Origin: Sinohyriopsis cumingii
Lineage: Eukaryota > Mollusca > Bivalvia > Unionida > Unionidae
NCBI GenBank assembly: GCA_028554795.2
Contig: CM068824.1
Coordinates: 164,356,130-164,420,129, forward strand
Reading direction: 5' to 3'
DNA: 64,000 nt
The translations under genes were made by a program, and so were the position numbers. Below the pieces are notes generated by a model. That model was given only the letters and a program-made list of their open reading frames with translations. It did no database searches and was not told the origin of the DNA. Shown here one piece after another: positions 52,101 through 61,100 of the stretch (position 1 is its first letter; the number at the start of each line of letters is the position of its first letter).

Positions 52101-55100
52101 AGCCAAGCAGTATCTATGTAACTGGTGGTGCAAGGGATGCTCATGGAGGGGTAGCACCTCTGATGGGGGTAGCAGTCATAATCCCTTGGGGATAGCTAGT
52201 CCACCTTTGGTCCCCACTTGGTGCTCAGCTCTCACCTGTGGCTCCAAGAAGCTGTGGCATGCGCAGTGGGCCACACCATGGGCAACGGCTTCAATAGGCC
52301 GGTTAAACCAGGCTGAGGGTAACGGACGGGTCTTAAACCCTCGGTGAGTTAGGAATTGTCACTCACTGCATGTGAAGACTGGACCCGATGGACTGCAAAG
52401 GAACTACCAGCTGGTCAATGGGCGATGTGGAGTGCTAAGAGCATGGCAAGACATAGACATGTAGGATGCCTTGGTCATCCCCTGCATCCGGACTTCATTC
52501 CAGCCGTCTTGACTACGTCTTGCCACTGGACAAAATGGGATGAGAGAGTGAGGCTGACGCAGCGCACTTTAATCCAACTCATGCACAAGTCATTTATGTC
52601 ATCACCTGTGCCCAAGTCCTGCTGCGATGGGCAAGCTGCAACATGGCAGGTGTAGATGCACTGGCAGCCATAGTGGCAGACCTGCATGTAGGCAGCTCAG
52701 GCCATTAAGTTCGTCTTCCACTGACCTGAAACTGAAATGATGTTGGCAGCCATCTGAGCGACTAAGCAGACCTCTTCAGGATAGCACTGCTTACCTCCGT
52801 AGCCTGAGAAAGGGGCTAGAAAACGTGCCCTAAAAAAAGCCTGCTTCAAATACCCCAACCAGCTTACAGCGGCTGGATGGAATCCCATTCTTGCAGTCAA
52901 AACACAAAGAAAACCCAAAAGGTTCCACTCGCTCTTGGTGCTTGGAACATATGCACTCTATTGGAACATGTAGAGGCTGACAGACCAGAGAGAACTACCC
53001 TGATTGCAAGAGAACTTGCTTGCTACAAGATAGAGATAGCAGCCCTGACTGAAACTCACTTGGGCAACGATGGCCAGTTGACTTAAGTTGGAGCTGGCTA
53101 TACCTTTTTCTGGAGTGGACATGGCACTGATGAATGTCATGAGTCTGGAGCTGGTTTCGCTGTTAAGTCGAGTCTGGTGAATAAGCTCTCCATCCTACCA
53201 AGGGAATTAATGACCGGCTAATAACGCTGAAGCTACCCTTACATGGAAAAAAGCAAGCCACAGTCATTAGTGCTTATGCATCAACCATGACCAACTTGGA
53301 GGAAGCCAAAGTCAAATTCTACCAGGATCTGGAAACTCTGATTGCTTCAGTAACAAAATGATCAGACAAGCTGATCATTTTTGGTGATTTTAACGCCGGA
53401 GTTGGTGTGGACCATATCTCATGGGAGGGAGTTATTGGTAGACATGGTATTGGCAACTGCAACAGCAATGGACATCTGCTCTTGAGGATGTACACATCAT
53501 ATGATCTCCTGATCACAAACACTGTCTTCTGTCTGCATAACCGTAATAAAACAACTTGGATGCACCCATGGTCTAAGCATTGGCATCTGATCGACTACAT
53601 CTTAGTCCATCGGAATAACAGGCAGGATGTCTGTGTGACCAAGGCCATGTGTGATGCTGACTGCTGGATGGACCAAAATCTACTGATTTCCAAGATGAAT
53701 CTTAGAATTCAACCTCCCAGACGTCCACAGGGAATTAAAGTCCTAAAACGATTCAACGTCTCCAGGCTGAAAGTCTGAAACACTCAGCAAGCTCTGTCTG
53801 AAGCTCTGACAAGCCAGCTGGAAACCATAGATTCTGATATCAATGACGAAGTGAAATTCTGAGCGGCCTTCAAACATTTGGTGTATTCTACCATATCTGA
53901 AACCCTTGGCGTCACTCTGAAAAGCACCAAGACTGGTTTGATGAGAACTGTGAAGAAATACAGTCCCTGCTAAAGGAGAAGCATCATCTCCATCGTGTAT
54001 ACAACACTGACCCTAAGTCCACTACAAAGAAAGATGCCTTCAGCACAGTCCGCGAAGCCATGCAGAAGAAACTGCGTGAGATGCAGGACACATGGCTAAG
54101 TGCTAAGGAACTTCCTAATGTAAGGTTCTTACCATATCTGAATTCAATCCAGGAAACCCTTCCAAAGTTGCTGAATGGAAACAAAACTAAAAGGGCAAAG
54201 TTCTAAGTTTAAAAATAGGCCATTAATCTGTAAACTTTTTGACAAAATGGTGAATGTGTTTGTGATCTGTAGTTTAAAAAAAAAATTCAGTCATATCACT
54301 ACGATGTCTGCAATGTGGCAGTTTATAGTGATGTATAACACTGGGGCATCATGCCGCAGACATGTAGCATGATGTCTCACTTAGTCACATCATCCTGACA
54401 CCAGGCCAACTAGTCCTAACACTAACCTCTTAATGATGAGCACCTAGCTAGGCAGAAAATGGAGAAAATAGATCTTGACCTAGATTTTGGTGGAAAGATT
54501 CATACCAAATTTGGTTTCAATCCATTAAAGCCTTTAAAAGTTGCAACACAGAAACAAAATGATAGACAAAACTTTTTATGAAAATAGTAAAAATGGAACT
54601 TGACATGGGTCTTCTTAATATTAAGCCCCATTCCAAATTTTTGTTTTAATGTATGAATTCTTTTAAAGTTATTGAGAAGAACTGAAATTTGTGACAAGAC
54701 ATGCCTTTTGACATTCTGGAATGTGATGAGACATGACAAGAAGGATGAAAACACTAGGGAAACACTAACACTCTAGATATCTGGCAGAGGCATAATAAGT
54801 TTGATTCCAAAACATGCAAAAAATCAGAAAAAGCAAAAATCACTTAAATGGTAAAAAAATAATGTAATTTTTCCTCTGAAGTGCAGAGAAACATGCCTAA
54901 TAAATTTCAAATAATTCAGTCACTGTTTTCTGTTGTGCATAAATGTACTTACAACTAGCCCAGGTCAGACAATGGATGGACATATGGACAAGTGTACATC
55001 CAGATGCATATGCTGCACTTGCTCCATAAAAATGCAGCATTAAAATATTTTTCATTGCCCGAGATGATGCTCAATTTTGTAATCACCTTAGGGTTATAGG

Positions 55101-58100
55101 TTTCTACTCTATATATGCTAGGCATTATGTCACACACATGATGACATGGACAAGGAATCCATTACAGTGTTATGTTTCTACTCCATATATGTTAGGCATT
55201 ATGTCACACACATGATGACATGGACAAGGAATCCATTACAGTGTTATGTTTCTACTCCATATATGTTAGGCATTATGTCACACACATGATGACATGGACA
55301 AGGAATCCATTACAGTGTTATGTTTCTACTCCATATATGTTAGGCATTATGTCACACACATGATGACATGGACAAGGAATCCATTACAGTGTTATGTTTC
55401 TACTCCATATATGTTAGGCATTATGTCACACACTTGATGACATGGTCAAGGAATCCATTGATGGTTTAGAGGTTACTACAATAAATATGCCAGGTATTAT
55501 GTCACACACATGGTGACATAAACAAGGAATCCAATGATGGTTTAGAAGTTACTACAATAAATATGCCAGGTATTATGTCACACACATGGTGACATGGTGA
55601 CATGAATGACTTGGTGAACCATTCATTCTCACCTATGAACTTGTGCTATGATGTACAGTATATTACTTTTAATAAACCTTCAAACCAAATTTAACTGTTG
55701 ACGTAGACTACAATACCAATACAATACTAATACTGGAAAGTGATAACTTAGGTCTCAGCAATACAACACTCAATAAATCTACTTGTACTGTGCTCGTACC
55801 CAAAATGATTAATAGTCAATTTGACAAACTGTCATGTTTGTAGTAACATGACTGTACATACCTTCAGATCCCAATGGCGATTCTGATTCTGGTTCCCCCT
55901 CTTTAAAAAAATATCTCCGGCATGAGAAAGTAATTGTTTTTGGCTCGTTGGATACAAACATTGGACTTTCTACTACTGGACTATTTCCACAAGAAGAACC
56001 ATTTTCACTATTACTTGGCGAGAAAAAAGACCTATGTGATGATGCCAGTGCACGTGGGTGAATGCACACATCAACCGTGAGACTTGGCCTTCCAATGTCA
56101 AAATTAAGAGCCTGACTACTGTGTAGTGGACTAAACTTGCCATTATTCTGCAACATCTTTTCACGAGAACCAATAGAAGCTTGAGCAATGATTATGTTTT
56201 GAGCATGTGAGACCAAGTCCTGGGTATTTCCAACCTGTCTTGACCTAAGTGAGTATCTACCAACTCCAGAAATGGAATACCGTAAATTTGAACTACTATC
56301 CTCACTGTCATCTGAATCAAAGTTATAAAGATCTTTAGCTACTGGATGGACATTTATTCCACTACATCCTGGATGCATTTTTCTAAGGCTGGATGAGGAA
56401 TTTGGATTTGATGAGCTTCCAAAACCTAAACAATCAAACCAGTTATCATGAGGTAATGGATTTGTAGGGCTCTTCTGACTTGGGAATAAGACACATTTAG
56501 GACTCTTGGGACTTTTGATTTTCTCAAATTTCACTTCTGGTGGACTCTTCGGACTTTTACATTTGTCCAACCGGACTTCTGGTGAGTGAACAGATTCATT
56601 CTCCTTCTGATCTTCTGAATCTGAACACCGTGATAATGAGAGCTGGAGGGATTTTTCATTTACCTCTACTCTTGCATGAGTATTGAGATGAACTAATGAG
56701 TCTTGCACATTACATGTATTGTTAGACCCTGAAATAGCACCATTCTCTGACTTTTCCCTGTGCTTGTCATCTGTGGAGTTTTGTCGAGTCTCACGGAGAC
56801 CTGCATCTGCCTTCTGTCCTTGTGAATCACACTTTTTCCTTGTGCTCAATTGTACACTGAGAGCTATGATGGAGTCTCCAGTGTTAATAATTATGGAGCC
56901 ATCAAATTTTAGTTGAACACGAGGACAGAACACTGGGAATGGAGGTGTGAGCACATATTTTGTATGGACACAGAATCCATGTTTGAGACAAAGAGTCTTC
57001 TCACTGTTGGAATTCTCTGAAGTTTCTGGTCCTAAAAAAAGAAACAAAGAAAAAGAGATCAGCATTGTCAAGCTATGTCGTTGATGAAACCTATTCTTCC
57101 CATAAAAATTCTACACATTGCTACTTTTATGCTCTCCCGCTTAATAATCCATAACTCTTACCCTAAATTTACCCAAAAGGAACACAAAATTTGCACAAAA
57201 TGCTATGACTCTTACTCCAACACTATGACTCTCTTACTCCAACACTGTGTGATAGCTAATCCTAACCTGGAAGCAAGTCACTATGACCTATTTCTGCCAG
57301 CAGTTAGTATTCCTCAAGATGAAAATGTTATTTAACTGCTACATGAACAAGCTAATGAAAAAGTGAAGTGACTTAAAGCAAAAATGTAAATTTGAAGTCT
57401 ATGCCTAAAATAATACAAGTCTTCTCTACTTGTGTCTTATCAGTTCTCCATAGTAACCAGTTCTCATCATCATTCAAAAAAAGCACAGTGTTTGATATTT
57501 AAATTATTTCTGTGTTGTCTCAGCCAGTAGTGGCTATCAAACATTTTTTCTGAAGTATAACAATAAACATCAAGTTATAAATGCATTGATTCAAAAACCA
57601 AACCTGAATGGCAAATTAATTCAATCTTGTTTACAATGCTTTGCAATAGTTTCTTATAGATACAGCATACCTGCCAGAACATATGTCCAATAGAAAACAT
57701 GATTTGTTACTCCTAACCACCACCCAGACACTTTAGAAAATCACAATTTGTATTCATCTTACAAAAAAAATAATAGACCTTTCTTGAAAACCACATTACA
57801 TATCTGCAAACCTGAATCAACTCAGGGAAGTTTATACAGTTACTGTCATGACTGAAAAGATGACCTTAATCAGAAGACAATAGATATGTTGATGACATGT
57901 TTTGAATCTTCTGTAAAGGAACCCATCAGGCTACTTTGCATTGGAAGAGTGCACAAAATGGTACAACCCAATTAATTTACAATTAGGAACTGATCAATTC
58001 AATGAGGGTGGGGGTGCATTTGGGATTTTCTTTCAAATCAGATAATTTTTGTTTCTTTTACCTAATTAATTCTTTTCAATTAATATAATGGATCTTAGAA

Positions 58101-61100
58101 ACTGTTTCCCACAAATCTGAAGAAGAAAAAAATTCAAGCGATATGGGGATGGAATATTTCTCTGAAATTGCATTTTACTCCATGTCTTGTTTCAGTAGTT
58201 GGAATAGCATAGAAGTATGATAAATTTTGTTTTAAAGCAAAATTCAAAATGTGTAAGGGAAGGATGAACCTGGACGATGGAGTTTGACTTTATGAAGCAC
58301 TGCAGCAAGAGAAGTATTTTGGAGCGTACATCATTTCAACACAGCAATGCCACCCAGTCTGTGTGGTTATGATTATGTGAGCGTATGTATATATATGTAT
58401 GACTGTATGGTGGTGATATCTGACAATGCTAAGAGACCAACCAATTAAGGTGAGGGGGTGCTGGGATTTTCTATATAAAAAAATTCCAAATATCCAAATA
58501 GCTTGAAAAAATATACTCTTCTCTGATTTGTAAAAGGAAACAGAAAAAATATTAGATCCATTATATTAGCTGAAAAAGAAAAACGGCAATCTGGTTCGAA
58601 AAGAAATCCCGATTTCAAGTCATTAACTACAGACTTATATGAGAAGATAATATATTCTCACTTTTACACTGTCACTATTTGGGGTCTCGTACACTAATCT
58701 CCCTCCCCCTCACCTTCAAGATATCAGAACACACTTTTTGAGTCTCAAACACCCCCAACACCATCAGCGAGGTTGGCAGGTATGATAAAAGGCTAACCTG
58801 ATATTAGTGTTGAGGTACTGAAAATATACTGAATTATGATTCTGTGAAATAATGTTTATTACTGATGACAAATGGCTGGACAAAAGTAAGCTTTGCAGTA
58901 AACAGGGTGTACTAACTGGGCATAATATGAGAGGTGCCTAGTGAGAATAATACTGTGCAATGAAAAAGTATCAAGAATCTTTTACAAAGAGTTTTCACAA
59001 GATTCTGTTAATTAAGGTCATGTGATCAATTGTATTTCCAGAGAGCATCAAGATATTTGCAGACAGCTGTCAAATAGGTATCTTTAGATAATGCCAGAGT
59101 TGTGAATAATTTCATAATTTTCAGTCACTTAGTCACACTGTTGTGTGGTTATCTTGTTAGACTTATTAGTTGGGAAGAATCAAAGCATTCTCAGCCACTT
59201 TGTGGCACTGTTGTGTTTCTATTTTATTAGAATCAACAATGAGTTGTGAGAAATCTAACTATTTTCAGCCAATCAGTGGCATTGTTGAGCAGTTATCGTA
59301 TTAGACTGAAAAATTAATTCGGAAGAATCTAATAATTTTCACCCACTTATTAGCACAGATGTGTGGTTATCTTATTAAACTGAACAATGAGCCGGGAAAA
59401 ATATAACCATTTTCAGACACTTAGTGGTGCTGTTTTGTAGTACTCTTATTAGACTGAACAATGAGCAGGGTAAAATATAACCATTTTCAGACACTTAGTG
59501 GTGCTGCTTTGTAGTACTCTTATTAGACTGAACAATGAACCGGGTAAAATATAACCATTTTCAGACACTTAGTGGTGCTGTTTTGTAGTACTCTTATTAG
59601 ACTGAACAATGAGCAGGGTAAAATATAACCATTTTCAGACACTTAGTGGTGCTGCTTTGTAGTACTCTTATTAGACTGAACAATGAACCGGGTAAAATAT
59701 AACCATTTTCAGACACTTAGTGGTGCTGTTTTGTAGTACTCTTATTAGACTGAACAATGAGTCAGGAAGAATTTAGTTGTTTTCAACCACTTAGTGGCAC
59801 TGCTGTTTGGCTATTAGACAATGAGTTGAATGAGTACTGAAAAGCAGTGCTGTATGTTTTAAACATCCTTATTTATCACACTATTATTGGAGTCATGAAG
59901 TGATCTCCATAAAAAGCAAACGAGCACTGTGCAGTTGGATGCATAAAATGATAACACAATTTAAGGTGCACTATGCAGTGATATGCATAAAATGATAAAA
60001 CATGACTATACCATGTTGTAAGGGGACAATGTATGTGCAATCTTACCCTTCCATAATGGCCACTTCTCATTAACCTCCCACATATATCCATAATGGCTTC
60101 CTCTCATTGATCTCTTATAACAAGCTATAATGGTCACTTCTCATCAACCCCCTGCATCTAGCCATAATGGTTACCCGTCATTGACCTCCCGTATCTAGTC
60201 ATAATGGTTACCTGTCATAAACCTTCTATATCTAGCTATAATGGTTACCTCTCATCAACCCTACATATCTAGCTATAATGGTTACCTGTCATCAACCTCC
60301 AATGTTTAGCCATAATGGTGACCTCTCATCAACCTCCCATATCTAGCCAGTATCTGATTGTCCTTGCTTATACCTTCAACATGCATGTTAAACTCCCCAA
60401 AGCAACATCTCCTTTCACAGCAGCCACAAGTTATTTCACCCCTTTGAGTAAATGAGAGCTTGCAGTGCAATACATATGCAAAACACAATTAGCTTTGAGT
60501 AACTGAGGGGTTGCAGTGCACTACATATGTAAAACATAATTAGCTTTGAGTAAAGGAGAGGCTGCAGTGCACTACATACGCAAAACATAATTAGCTTTGA
60601 GTAACAGAGAGGTTGCAGTGCACTACATATGTAAATCATAATTAGCATTGAGTAACTGATAGGCTGCAGTGCATTACATATGTAAAACATAATTAGCTTT
60701 GAGTAACTGAGAGGTTGCAGTGCACTATATATGCAAAATATAATTAGCCTTGAGTAACGGAGAGGCTGCAGTGCACTACATATGTAAAACATAATTAGCC
60801 TTGAGTAATGGAGAGGTTGCAGTGCACTACATATGTAAAACATAATTAACTTTGAGTAACTGAGAGGCTGCAGTGCACTACATATGTAAAACATAATTAG
60901 CTTTGAGTATCTGAGAGGTTGCAGTGCATTACATATTTAAAACATAATTAACTTTGAGTAACCGAGAGGTTGCAGTGCACTATATATGCAAAATATAATT
61001 AGCTTTGAGTAAAGGAGAGACTGCAGTGCACTATGTAAGCAAAATATAATTAGCTTTGAGTAACAGAGAGGTTGCAGTTACTACATATGTAAAACATAAT

